From Roseospira visakhapatnamensis (GTDB lineage Bacteria; Pseudomonadota; Alphaproteobacteria; Rhodospirillales; Rhodospirillaceae), in NCBI RefSeq assembly GCF_014197915.1, contig NZ_JACIGK010000002.1, positions 62,001 through 126,000 on the forward strand: a stretch of 64,000 bases of DNA. The letters run 5' to 3'. Within the stretch, counting starts at the first letter, position 1, and every line of letters starts with the position of its first letter. The position numbers and the translations under genes are program-made. The notes below the pieces were generated by a model, which saw only the letters and a program-made list of their open reading frames with translations, did not search any database and was not told the DNA's origin. This document shows, piece after piece, positions 24,521 through 32,588 of this stretch.

Positions 24521-24868
24521 ATGAGTTTCTTCCGACGCTTGATCGGCGCCCTTGGCGCGGCGTCCCAGGTCCGTCATGGCATTCAGGTCGGGGACCGTTA
24601 CGTCAAGACCGACGGCCAGTATCAATCGGTGTGGGTGGTTCGCCAGATCGTGCATTTCGAGGGCATCCCGCCCCATGCCCGGCTGGCCAACAACCATGAC
24701 TTCGATCATGGGTACCGGACGATTTCGGTGACCGCCCTGGCCGATCCAGATCTGTACCGCCGCGCGACCGCCGACGTGGGGCGCCCGCAGGGCGGGGCGC
24801 CCGGGGGACGGTCGGGTGCGGGTCGAGGGGGTGGCGCGTCCGGGCGCTACCACCGTGGTTCGGGCTGA
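24521..24868 (+). CDS. Unknown small protein
   Basis: A 115-residue protein that I do not recognise. Residues 1-85 look folded, with strands and helices (RLIGALGAASQVRHGIQVGD, SVWVVRQIVHFEGIPPHARL, YRTISVTALADPDLYRR). The last 30 residues are Gly/Arg/Ser-rich and probably disordered. No signal peptide or membrane segment is seen. The start ATG has a weak GGGGAA upstream. It is preceded by a terminator-bearing leader and ends next to a family P2 repeat. Codon bias (strong third-position GC) supports a real gene. Confidence 0.6.
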   Translation: MSFFRRLIGALGAASQVRHGIQVGDRYVKTDGQYQSVWVVRQIVHFEGIPPHARLANNHDFDHGYRTISVTALADPDLYRRATADVGRPQGGAPGGRSGAGRGGGASGRYHRGSG

Positions 24869-24875
24869 TGGCGGC

Positions 24876-24918
24876 GGCCACGGACCGCAACGGTCATTCT
24901 CAATGACCGCTGGTATCA
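24876..24918. repeat. Dispersed palindromic repeat, family P2, copy C
   Basis: The core AACGGTCATT-ctc-AATGACCGCT pairs at 9 of 10 positions. The 43-bp frame matches copy A at about 36 positions. It lies between two convergent gene ends (24868 and 24951). Confidence 0.8.
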
Positions 24919-24950
24919 GTCGCCGGACGCGATACCGGGCCCCCCCGTGA

Positions 24951-27578
24951 TCAATACAGACCGCCGGCCTGTGGGGCCCCGCCGCCGCTGGGCGGCGGGG
25001 GAGGCGCGGTGCCGACCTGGCCACCGCCCACCGGCCCCGACCCGATCGCCGGGGTGGCGCTGGATCCGTAGCCGTACACGCCGCTGGGCATGGGCACCAC
25101 GCCCACCCCGGCCGTGGACGGGAAGCCGTAATGGGCGCCATGGGCCGAGCCATCCAGGACCACGGGATTGCGGACCGGCCCCTCGCCCGGCTTGAATGCC
25201 TCGGCGATCACGTCGCCGCCGCCGCTGGCGCGCTGGCCGGTATGGCGGTCGACGGTGATGAACTGGATGCCCGGCGGCACCGGGAACGGTCGCGCGGGGG
25301 TATCGGCAAGGGCGGCCAGCATGAAATCGCGGAAGATCGGCGCGGCGGCGGTGGAGCCGGCCTCCCGTCCGCCCAGCGTGCGCGGCTCGTCGAAGCCGAC
25401 GAACACACCCACGGCCAGGTCGGGGGAGAAGCCGACGAACCAGGTATCGAAGGAGTCGTTGGAGGTGCCGGTCTTGCCGGCCAAGGGCCGGCGCAGGGCG
25501 GCGCCGACGCGACCGCCCGTCCCCCGCTGCACCACGCCCTGGAGAATGGAGACCATCTGGTACGCGGTCAGGGGATCGGTCACCTGCGACCGGTCGTCGG
25601 GCACGAAGGGCACCGGCTGAGCGGCCCACTGCACCTGCTGGCAAACCTCGCAGGCGCGGGCGTCGTGACGATAGACGGTGCGGCCGTGGCGATCCTGAAT
25701 GCGGTCGATCAGGGTCGCCTGGATGTCCTTGCCGCCGTTGACGATGCGCGCGTAGGCCGTGGTCAGGTCGAGCACCGTGGTCTCGATGGACCCCAGCGAG
25801 GCGGCCAGGTACTCCGGCATGTCGTCCACCACGCCGAAGCGCTCGGCCACGTCGGCCACGTTCTCCATGCCCACCGCCTGGGCCAGCCGCACCGTCATCA
25901 GGTTCCGGGACTTCTCGACGCCCATGCGCAGGGTGGACGGGCCGTAGAACCTGTGGGAGTAGTTCTTGGGCTTCCACTTGGGCATGCCCGGTCCCTGGTC
26001 GTAGACGAAGGGGGCATCCAGGATGATCGACGCGGGCGTGTAGTCGTTCTCCAGCGCCGCCATGTACACGAAGGGCTTGAATGACGATCCCGGCTGCCGC
26101 AACGCCTGGGTGGCGCGGTTGAACTCCGAGCGTTCGGCGGAGAAGCCGCCCATCATGGCCAGCACGCGCCCGGTGCGGGGATCGATGGCCACCAGCGCAC
26201 CCTCGATATCGGGAAGCTGGCGCAGCGCGAAGGTGGCGGGGGGCGTGGCGTCGGTCTCCTGGCCCTCGCCGCCGCCGTCCGAGGCGACCGGGGTGGGGGG
26301 CAGCGGGTCGCCATCGGCATCCACCGCCTCGACCAGCACCACGTCACCCGGCGAGAGCACGTCGCCGGCGGATCGCGGCGCGGCACCCACGCGCTGATCC
26401 TCCCGCCAGGGCCGCGCCCAGGTCATGGTGTCGAAGGCCATGGTGCCGGTGCGGCCGTCGACGAAGCCCAGGCGCACGGACCGGGCGTCCACGCCCAGGG
26501 CCACCGCCAGGGTCCAGGTCTCGGGCGTGCCCGCCGGCCGGGCGATCCCGGCCAGGTCCTGGCGCCAGGCATCGGTGGCCTCGGAAACGGGAATGGTGGC
26601 CACCGGGCCCCGCCAGCCATGACGGCGGTCGTAGGCGATCAAGCCGTCGCGCAACACCTTGCCGGCGATCGTCTGAAGCGCCGGATCCAGGGTCGAGCGC
26701 ACCGCCAGGCCGCCCTTGTACAGCGCGTCCTCGCCATACTGCGTGGCCAGGGTGCGGCGGATTTCCTCGGCGAAGAAGCCGGCGCCGTAGACCGCCTGGG
26801 TCTCGTCGCGCCTGCGCATCTGGATGGCCTCGGAGCGCGCCTGCGCCGCCTCCGCCGGGGTGATGTGGCCATCCTCTAGCATGCGGCCGATGACCCAGTC
26901 GCGGCGGCCATAGGCGGCGTCCGGGTTCCTGACCGGGTGGTAGTTGTTCGGGGCCTTCGGCACGGCGGCCAGATAGGCGGCCTCGGCGATGGTCAGTTCG
27001 TCCACCGACTTGTTGAAGTAATTCAACGCGGCGGCGCCGACCCCGTAGCTCTGATGGCCGAGGTAGATTTCGTTCATATACAATTCAAGGATGTGATCCT
27101 TGGTGAACGCCTGTTCGATCCGGAAGGCCAGCAGCGCTTCCTTGATCTTGCGTTCTATGGAGACCTCGTTGGACAGCAGGAAGTTCTTGGCCACCTGCTG
27201 GGTGATGGTCGAGGCGCCCACCGGCCGCCGTCCGGTGTTGACGTTGCGCAGGTTGGTGATGACGGCGCGGACGAGGCCCTGAACGTCGATGCCCGGGTGG
27301 CTGTAGAAGCTCTTGTCCTCGGCCGAGAGGAAGGCGTTGCGCAGTCGTTCCGGGATGGCCTCGATCGGCAGGTAGATGCGCTTCTCGATGGCGTATTCGG
27401 CCATCAGGCGCCCGTCCGAGGCATAGACCCGCGTGGTGACAGGGGGTTCGTAGGTCTTCAGGTGGTCATAGGCCGGCAGGTCGCGGCCAAAGTGGTACAG
27501 CACGTATGCCACACAGGCGACGCCGACCACGCCCATGACGAGGGAACCGGCCACGAACAGGCGAAAAACCTTCAACAT
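24951..27578 (-). CDS. mrcA: Penicillin-binding protein 1A, bifunctional transglycosylase/transpeptidase
   Basis: An 875-residue class A PBP. An N-terminal anchor helix (about 5-28) is followed by the GT51 transglycosylase (NAFLSAEDKSFYSHPGID with catalytic Glu, GASTITQQVAKNFLLS, KIKEALLAFRIEQ). An OB-like insert follows, then the transpeptidase with SSFKP (catalytic Ser), SRN and KTGTS. It polymerises and cross-links peptidoglycan at the periplasmic face. The C-terminal 60 residues are Gly/Pro-rich. The partner amidase gene lies immediately upstream (152 bp) on the same strand, an arrangement common in alphaproteobacteria. Confidence 0.95.
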   Translation of the reverse strand: MLKVFRLFVAGSLVMGVVGVACVAYVLYHFGRDLPAYDHLKTYEPPVTTRVYASDGRLMAEYAIEKRIYLPIEAIPERLRNAFLSAEDKSFYSHPGIDVQGLVRAVITNLRNVNTGRRPVGASTITQQVAKNFLLSNEVSIERKIKEALLAFRIEQAFTKDHILELYMNEIYLGHQSYGVGAAALNYFNKSVDELTIAEAAYLAAVPKAPNNYHPVRNPDAAYGRRDWVIGRMLEDGHITPAEAAQARSEAIQMRRRDETQAVYGAGFFAEEIRRTLATQYGEDALYKGGLAVRSTLDPALQTIAGKVLRDGLIAYDRRHGWRGPVATIPVSEATDAWRQDLAGIARPAGTPETWTLAVALGVDARSVRLGFVDGRTGTMAFDTMTWARPWREDQRVGAAPRSAGDVLSPGDVVLVEAVDADGDPLPPTPVASDGGGEGQETDATPPATFALRQLPDIEGALVAIDPRTGRVLAMMGGFSAERSEFNRATQALRQPGSSFKPFVYMAALENDYTPASIILDAPFVYDQGPGMPKWKPKNYSHRFYGPSTLRMGVEKSRNLMTVRLAQAVGMENVADVAERFGVVDDMPEYLAASLGSIETTVLDLTTAYARIVNGGKDIQATLIDRIQDRHGRTVYRHDARACEVCQQVQWAAQPVPFVPDDRSQVTDPLTAYQMVSILQGVVQRGTGGRVGAALRRPLAGKTGTSNDSFDTWFVGFSPDLAVGVFVGFDEPRTLGGREAGSTAAAPIFRDFMLAALADTPARPFPVPPGIQFITVDRHTGQRASGGGDVIAEAFKPGEGPVRNPVVLDGSAHGAHYGFPSTAGVGVVPMPSGVYGYGSSATPAIGSGPVGGGQVGTAPPPPPSGGGAPQAGGLY

Positions 27579-27730
27579 GCGGACGCCAACTTGGAAAGGG
27601 TGGATGGTCCCCGGGACACGCCGGAACCGACTCGGATCTCACGGCGACGACCCGGGCGGGACCACGCGGGCTTAACCCGGGCATCCACGGGGGACGTCAG
27701 CATCCGTCGTAGGTTGCGAATGTGGCGTGG

Positions 27731-29254
27731 TCAAGGCCGCTGGGCGCCCTGGACGACGGTGAAGAACCGGTCCAGGGACCGCACCACGGCATGCGCCAAC
27801 TTCACCCGATAGGCCCGCTGGCGCAACAGTTTTTCGTCCGTGCGATTGGACAGATAGCCCATTTCCAGCAGCACCGACGGTACATCCGGCGCCTTCAGCA
27901 CGGCGAAGCCGGCGTAGCGGCGGCTGTGGTTGAGGGTGCGGACCTCCCGGGGCAGTTCCGCGAGCAGGGTGTTGGCGAAGCGGACCGAGCGGTTCATGGT
28001 CTCGCGCTGGGCGAGATCGATGAGGATGTTGGTGACATCCGCCGATTCCGCGCTGAAATCCATGCCGAGGATGATGTCGGCCTTGTTCTCGCGGTCCGCC
28101 AGGGCGGCGGCCTCGGCATCGGACGCCTTTTCCGACAGGGTGTACACCGAAAGACCCCGGACGCCCGGATTGCGCAAGGCGTCGGCGTGAATGGACAGGA
28201 ACAGGTCGGCCTCGGCCTGGCGCGCGCGGCGCACCCGCTCGCGCAGGCGGACCGAGACGTCGCGGTCCCGCGTCATGAACACCCGGTAGCGGCCGGTGCC
28301 CATCAGCACCTGGCGCACCTCCTGCGCCATCGACAGCACGATGTCCTTCTCGTAGACGCCATTGACGCTGATGGCGCCGGGATCGCGGCCGCCGTGTCCC
28401 GGGTCGAGGGCGATCACCGGTTTGCGCGGCAGCGTCGGCTTGCGGGCCGGGATCGGCACGAAGGCCGCTGGCGCCGCCGACGGCAAGGGGGCCGGTGTCA
28501 ATGCCGGGGCCGCCGCCACCGCCGGGATGGCGGTGGCCACCGGAGTCAGCGGCGTGGGCGCCGGCGGCGTCGCAGCCGCCACCACGGGGTCCAGCAGGGA
28601 GGGCAACGGCGGCGGCTCTTCCGCGCCGGGTGCCGTGGACGCCAGCGCCGGCGCTGGCATCGGCGCCGGATCGGCCTGGATGGCGCGCTCCACGCCGGCG
28701 GCGGCGCGGAAGGCCGACGGCGTGGTGGTCGTCAGGTCGATCACCAGGCGCCAGTCCCGCCCGTCGCGCGGCGACAGCACGAAGGCGTTGGCGACCTGCG
28801 TCGGTCCGTCGAGGTCCAGGACAACCCGGGTCAGGCCGTCGGGAAGCAGGCCATGGCGCACGCCGCGCACATGGCCCTTGGACGCGGGCAGGGCGCCGGC
28901 CGGCACCAGCCAGTCCGCCTGTCGCAGGTCCAGCACCAGACGCGGCGGATCGACGAGGGTGAACAGCCGATAGGCGGGGCGGGCCGATACATCCACCACC
29001 ACGCGGGTGCTGCTGGCATGCAGGCCCAGGCGGAACCCGGTGGCCAGGGTCTGAGCCAGCGCGGTACCGGTCCAGCCGCTGGCTGTCGCCAACCCGCAGG
29101 CCCCGGCCCCCGCGACCAGCAGGCCCCGGCGCGACAGGTCGATCAGGCCCGCCGGGGTCTGCCCGGGCGCGTCCGACGGCACCACGACCGGCGCCCCGGA
29201 CGACGCCGGGGCGACCTGGGAGGCGGGTTGGGTCGGGTCGGCTTCGACCGCCAT
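27731..29254 (-). CDS. amiC: Tat-exported N-acetylmuramoyl-L-alanine amidase with AMIN domain
   Basis: A protein of about 507 residues. A twin-arginine signal (SRRGLLVAGAGACGLATA, near residue 42) is followed by an AMIN domain (about 75-195, RVVVDVSARPAYRLFTL). An Ala/Pro-rich linker leads to an amidase_3 catalytic domain (ALDPGHGGRDPGAI zinc His, LSIHADA, a conserved E in VLLEMGYLSNRTDE). It cleaves septal peptidoglycan during daughter-cell separation. ATG 29254 is chosen because AAAGGAA lies 9 nt upstream; the frame is open 16 codons further. It is probably co-transcribed with mrcA. Confidence 0.93.
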   Translation of the reverse strand: MAVEADPTQPASQVAPASSGAPVVVPSDAPGQTPAGLIDLSRRGLLVAGAGACGLATASGWTGTALAQTLATGFRLGLHASSTRVVVDVSARPAYRLFTLVDPPRLVLDLRQADWLVPAGALPASKGHVRGVRHGLLPDGLTRVVLDLDGPTQVANAFVLSPRDGRDWRLVIDLTTTTPSAFRAAAGVERAIQADPAPMPAPALASTAPGAEEPPPLPSLLDPVVAAATPPAPTPLTPVATAIPAVAAAPALTPAPLPSAAPAAFVPIPARKPTLPRKPVIALDPGHGGRDPGAISVNGVYEKDIVLSMAQEVRQVLMGTGRYRVFMTRDRDVSVRLRERVRRARQAEADLFLSIHADALRNPGVRGLSVYTLSEKASDAEAAALADRENKADIILGMDFSAESADVTNILIDLAQRETMNRSVRFANTLLAELPREVRTLNHSRRYAGFAVLKAPDVPSVLLEMGYLSNRTDEKLLRQRAYRVKLAHAVVRSLDRFFTVVQGAQRP

Positions 29255-29611
29255 CAAGGGTATTCCTTTATCCGGGCGGTGTCCGGAAACCGGACAGGTC
29301 ACACCCCATCGCGTCCCGCTCGCCGAGGCGACGACCGCGGCGGCATTGCCGGAGCCCCCTCCCGGGGGCCCCCTCAGTCAATCTTCCCGTCTTCAATCTC
29401 CCCGTCTTCGGTCCCAGTGTCACACGCAAGCCGTTAAGAGCGTATGACCGGGGTGGCGCGGGGACGGGTCACGGGCGGATCTCTGGCTCATCCTACCGAC
29501 CACAGATCTTGTAGTTTCGTATACGCGAATCGTTGCAACCCCGCAAGATAAAATGAAAAACCGTTTGGCGACGGCCGAGAAAGGGGATCGGTCGCCGCGC
29601 GGGGATCGGTG
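29255..29611. other. Intergenic region with no gene seen
   Basis: About 357 bp between the amidase start and the TusA-like stop. A patch at 29500-29575 is AT-richer than its surroundings (TAGTTTCGTATACG and GATAAAATGAAAAACC) and might hold a promoter, but no pair of hexamers at proper spacing was found. No palindromic repeat is present. Confidence 0.5.
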
Positions 29612-29941
29612 TCATCGCGGCGGCGTCTCGTCCCCCGGGCGCGACGACTCCGGAGGTGTCGGTTGCCGCAGCCAATGGTGGATGGTTTCCCCATCCCGAT
29701 GTTGCGCCAGCAGGTCGGCGGCGCCGCGCGCGGCCAGGGCGCGCATGTCCTCGACGCTGGCGGGGTCGGTGGTCCAGACCTCCAGCACGGCCCCGGGGGC
29801 CAGCGACCGCAGGGCCTTGACCGAGCGCAGGACCGGAAGCGGGCAGCGCAGGTCGCGGACGTCAAGAACGCGATCCGCGCGCGGGGGTGAGGCCTCGGGG
29901 GCCATCATGACCTCGGAGGGGTCGCGGGGGTTATCTTGCAT
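29612..29941 (-). CDS. TusA/SirA-like sulfur carrier protein
   Basis: A 109-residue protein whose centre is a TusA-like domain: DVRDLRCPLPVLRSVKAL carries the CPxP motif with the active cysteine near residue 33. DPASVEDMRALAARG and a C-terminal WLRQP follow. Such proteins pass persulfide sulfur in tRNA thiolation, molybdenum cofactor or sulfur oxidation. It has 20 extra residues at each end. A rhodanese gene is divergently placed 113 bp away, which fits a sulfur-relay role. AGGAT precedes the ATG at 29941; the tandem Met at about residue 12 is an alternative. Confidence 0.85.
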   Translation of the reverse strand: MQDNPRDPSEVMMAPEASPPRADRVLDVRDLRCPLPVLRSVKALRSLAPGAVLEVWTTDPASVEDMRALAARGAADLLAQHRDGETIHHWLRQPTPPESSRPGDETPPR

Positions 29942-30054
29942 TGTCGATGAAAATCCTGCTAAAGATCGAGTATTCGACCCCTACGAAAGTGCGAACGGAT
30001 CCTGTGAGCGTCCGGCCCTCGTTCGATCGTAGCACACACCGGTGGATCGATCGC

Positions 30055-30429
30055 ATGTTCCGCATCCCCGACGACGACGAAGCCGAGTCGCGCGTGCGCG
30101 CGCAGGTTCAGCGTGTGCCGGCCGCTCAGGCCATCGCCTGGCATGCCCATGGCACGGTGTTTGTCCTGGACGTCCGCGAACCGTTCGAGTTCGACCAGGG
30201 GCATATTCCCGGTGCCTATTTGATGCCGCTGTCGGGGTTCGATCCGCGTTTCATGCCCGATCCCGGGGATCGTCGGCTGCTGGTTCACTGTGCCGTTGGC
30301 ATTCGCTGTGGGCATGCCGCCAAGGCATTGGTGCAGTTCGGCTATCCGGATCTTGTCCACCGACTCGACGGGGGCATCGCGGCGTGGGAGGCCGCCGGCG
30401 GCCCGCTTCAGGGGCCGTCCGATCCCTGA
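30055..30429 (+). CDS. Rhodanese-domain sulfurtransferase
   Basis: A 124-residue single-domain rhodanese: FVLDVREPFEFDQGHIPGA is the CH2A region and LLVHCAVGIRCGHAAKAL holds the catalytic Cys loop. The end is LDGGIAAWEAAGGP. It transfers sulfane sulfur to thiol acceptors, plausibly the TusA-like protein encoded divergently. The frame is open to 29941, but the upstream 38 codons show no similarity. ATG 30055 lacks a strong ribosome site, so the start is uncertain; a TTG at 29941 and an ATG at 29947 are alternatives. Confidence 0.85.
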   Translation: MFRIPDDDEAESRVRAQVQRVPAAQAIAWHAHGTVFVLDVREPFEFDQGHIPGAYLMPLSGFDPRFMPDPGDRRLLVHCAVGIRCGHAAKALVQFGYPDLVHRLDGGIAAWEAAGGPLQGPSDP

Positions 30430-30703
30430 CCGGACGCAGTCGCGTGGGCCATATTTTGTGGCATGGCGGTGGGACGGCGGCTGCCGGATCGCCCCGACAC
30501 CGATCGCGATTGCGTTCCCGTGACAATCCTGGGAAAGATGACACTTCGGTGGCGGAGGCCGCGCCGGGCGCCGGGGGACGTCTGGGGCAGGACCAAAGTC
30601 CGTCGTCGGACCACGCCGTCCACGGTGGGGTCGCTCCACGTCCGGCTTGCCGGGCGACGGGACGTGCCATCGGGAGGGGTGGTCGGGAGGGAGGACCCGA
30701 GCG

Positions 30704-31222
30704 ATGCATGATCCCGTCACACCTGTGTCCCGGACCGATCCGGGCGCGTCCCTGGGGCCGGAGGACCGCACCTTTCTGGTGGTGGTCGACGGCAGTGTCG
30801 AACAGCGCGCGGCCCTGCGCTTCGCCTGCCGGCGCGCCGGCAACACCGGCGGCCATGTGGCCTTGCTTTATGTCACCGAACCGGCCGAGTTCGCCCACTG
30901 GGGGTTCGTCGGCAAACGCATGCGCGACGAGGCCCGCGAGGATGCGGAGAGCCTGCTTCAGCGCCAGGCATCGCTGGTCGGGCGGATGACCGGGCGCATG
31001 CCGGCCCTGTTTGTTCGGGAGGGGACGCCCACCGAGGAACTGCTGGCGCTGCTGGACGAGGAGCCGGAGATCTCCGTCGTCGTGCTGGCCAGCGGGTCGG
31101 GCAAGGACGGGCCGGGGCCGTTGATCACCGCCCTGACCGGCAAGCAGGCCCATCGCCTGCGGGTGCCCATGACCATCGTCCCCGGGGACCTGTCGGACGC
31201 GGCCATCGACGGCCTGGCCTGA
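30704..31222 (+). CDS. Universal stress protein (UspA family)
   Basis: A 172-residue cytoplasmic protein with one UspA fold: TFLVVVDGSVEQRAALRFACRRA at the start, HVALLYVTEP, FVREGTPTEELLALLDEEP, VVLASGSGKDGPGPLI and a final VPMTIVPGDL. The G-2x-G-9x-G ATP loop is not perfect (ASGSGKDGPGPLITAL), so nucleotide binding is uncertain. The start ATG 30704 has GGGAGGGAGGA nearby. It stands alone, followed by a long intergenic region of palindromes. Confidence 0.85.
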   Translation: MHDPVTPVSRTDPGASLGPEDRTFLVVVDGSVEQRAALRFACRRAGNTGGHVALLYVTEPAEFAHWGFVGKRMRDEAREDAESLLQRQASLVGRMTGRMPALFVREGTPTEELLALLDEEPEISVVVLASGSGKDGPGPLITALTGKQAHRLRVPMTIVPGDLSDAAIDGLA

Positions 31223-31398
31223 CCAGGCCGCCGTTCTCTCCGCCGCGTGACGGGATGGCCGATCCCACCGGTCGTCGGGGTGGTCGCCGATCTGGCCGGG
31301 CCGTTTCCGGCGCCGGGGTGCGACATCCGGGTGTCCTCGGGGGTCGCATCGCCGCCGACAGGCGTGCACCAGAACCGTGCTTTGATGTCTGATACCAG

Positions 31399-31448
31399 CG
31401 GCGGATGAGTGTGACACATTCGCCGCCGGGCGCCTTGCTGGCGCCCGG
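31399..31448. repeat. Two adjacent hairpins
   Basis: 31399-31425 pairs GCGGCGGATG with a right arm ending ATTCGCCGC (small bulge). 31426-31448 is a perfect 9-bp stem CCGGGCGCC-ttgct-GGCGCCCGG. They open the palindrome cluster after the usp gene, and the second is a candidate factor-independent stop without a T-tract. Confidence 0.6.
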
Positions 31449-31459
31449 ATGGTCAAGAT

Positions 31460-31484
31460 CCTGGCACCGCGACGCGGTGCCAGG
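31460..31484. repeat. Perfect 25-bp palindrome
   Basis: CCTGGCACCGCG-a-CGCGGTGCCAGG: twelve base pairs around a single base. As DNA this is a near-perfect dyad that could bind a dimeric protein. As RNA the tight centre would open to a small loop. Confidence 0.75.
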
Positions 31485-31493
31485 GCGGTCCCA

Positions 31494-31550
31494 GCCCACT
31501 CCCCCACCCGGCCATCCCAAGCATATACTGTCGTGGGCGGGGGAGTGGGC
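31494..31550. repeat. Inverted repeat with 12-bp arms
   Basis: GCCCACTCCCCC at 31494-31505 is an exact inverted copy of GGGGGAGTGGGC at 31539-31550. The 33-bp loop contains AAGCATATACTGTCG. Confidence 0.7.
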
Positions 31551-31555
31551 CGGCA

Positions 31556-31600
31556 ACGGTCATACCAACGGTCATTCTCCATGACCGTTGGTATGACCGT
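31556..31600. repeat. Dispersed palindromic repeat, family P2, copy D (perfect 20-bp stem)
   Basis: ACGGTCATACCAACGGTCAT is exactly complementary to the sequence at 31581-31600 across a 5-nt TCTCC loop. The core CAACGGTCATTCTC-n-ATGACCG is the same as in the copies at 22.2, 24.4 and 24.9 kb, but here both arms are complete. It may represent the least decayed form of the family. Confidence 0.85.
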
Positions 31601-31626
31601 GTCCTTACAACGGCGCGGCGCGACCT

Positions 31627-31656
31627 TTGACGACCTTCCGCCCTCTGCGATACAAT
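31627..31656 (+). promoter_or_regulatory. Sigma-70-like promoter for the CheY-like gene
   Basis: TTGACG (5 of 6) and TACAAT (5 of 6) with an 18-bp spacer, the best promoter match I found in the window. Start of transcription would be near 31663, leaving a leader of about 210 nt. Confidence 0.6.
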
Positions 31657-31666
31657 ATTGAAATGT

Positions 31667-31678
31667 AAACAATTGTTT
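31667..31678. promoter_or_regulatory. 12-bp AT palindrome at the predicted start site
   Basis: AAACAATTGTTT is self-complementary and lies just downstream of the -10 box TACAAT. This is the position of an operator for a repressor. No binding protein can be named. Confidence 0.35.
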
Positions 31679-31875
31679 GCGTTTCGGCTTGGTCCCGCCG
31701 TCACCCCGGGGTGACCGTCGTCTGAGTCGTCATGGCTGGTTGGCGGTCCGAGGGTTTTTCCGCTTGACTTGCCCCTCGATCCCGACAGTCTCTGGGGCGG
31801 ACGAGGGTCCAGAGGCAAGGACCACGGCCATCGTCGCCACGAAGCATAGGGCAACGGGAGGCAATAGAGGCGAGG

Positions 31876-32445
31876 ATGGCCGGATACAACCTGGAACGCC
31901 TGAACTTCCTGATCGTGGACGACAACAAGCACATGCGCGCGTTGGTCAAGACCATCCTGCATGCGCTGGGGGCGAAAAGCGTTCATGAGGCCGCTGACGG
32001 CGCCGATGCCTTCAAGGAACTTCGCCATTTTCCGGCCGACATCATCATTTGCGACTGGAACATGTCGCCGCTTGACGGTCTGGACTTCGTGCGGCTGGTG
32101 CGAACCGGCAAGGACAGCCCCAACCCCTTCGTGCCGATCATCATGCTGACCGGCCACACCGAGATGCACCGGGTCGTCGAGGCCCGCGACGCCGGCGTGC
32201 ACGAGTTCCTGGCCAAGCCGATTTCGGCCAAGTCACTGTACTCGCGGGTCAAGGCGATCATCGATCGGCCCCGTCCCTTCGTGCGCACCAAGACCTACTT
32301 CGGCCCCGACCGCCGCCGCCGGCAGATGGAGTGGAAGGGGCCGGAGCGCCGCAAGGCCAACCGCGAGGCGGCCGCCCGCGCCAAGGAGGCGCAGGAGACC
32401 GGCCTGTCGCAGGACGAGGTCGAGGCCCTGCTGAAGGGCGGCTGA
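31876..32445 (+). CDS. CheY-like response regulator with charged C-terminal extension
   Basis: A 189-residue protein. Residues 10-130 form a receiver domain: FLIVDDNKHMR (acidic pair), IIICDWNMSPLDG with the phospho-acceptor Asp near residue 60, IIMLTGHTE, and FLAKPIS with the conserved Lys. The 55-residue tail (TYFGPDRRRR, GPERRKANREAAARAKEAQ, LSQDEVEALLKGG) is helical and very charged. There is no DNA-binding domain, so it probably works by protein contact. The histidine kinase at 35.1 kb is not adjacent. A strong promoter and palindromes precede it. Confidence 0.9.
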   Translation: MAGYNLERLNFLIVDDNKHMRALVKTILHALGAKSVHEAADGADAFKELRHFPADIIICDWNMSPLDGLDFVRLVRTGKDSPNPFVPIIMLTGHTEMHRVVEARDAGVHEFLAKPISAKSLYSRVKAIIDRPRPFVRTKTYFGPDRRRRQMEWKGPERRKANREAAARAKEAQETGLSQDEVEALLKGG

Positions 32446-32588
32446 GGCCGTCCAGGCCGTGGACGGTCCCGGCAATCCATGTTAGCCATGATGCCAACGG
32501 AAGGCCGGTTCGCGGACTCGCCGAGGCGAACCCCATGCGGCATCCCGACCGCCTTCATTCCCATCCGCTTGACTCATACGAGGGCCCC

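Larger units (their letters stand above)
31223..31875. other. 653-bp intergenic region of stacked inverted repeats plus a promoter
   Basis: No gene is supported. Five inverted repeats follow each other between 31399 and 31600. A strong promoter (31627-31656) and a 12-bp AT palindrome (31667-31678) then point to the CheY-like gene. The leader from there to 31876 is about 210 nt and contains no obvious open frame. Confidence 0.7.

Noticed and set aside
24315-24524. 69-codon frame ending in ATGA overlap with the unknown gene at 24521
   Set aside because: It runs through a promoter-to-terminator leader, has no similarity and no ribosome site. The overlap could still be meaningful, so it is recorded here only.
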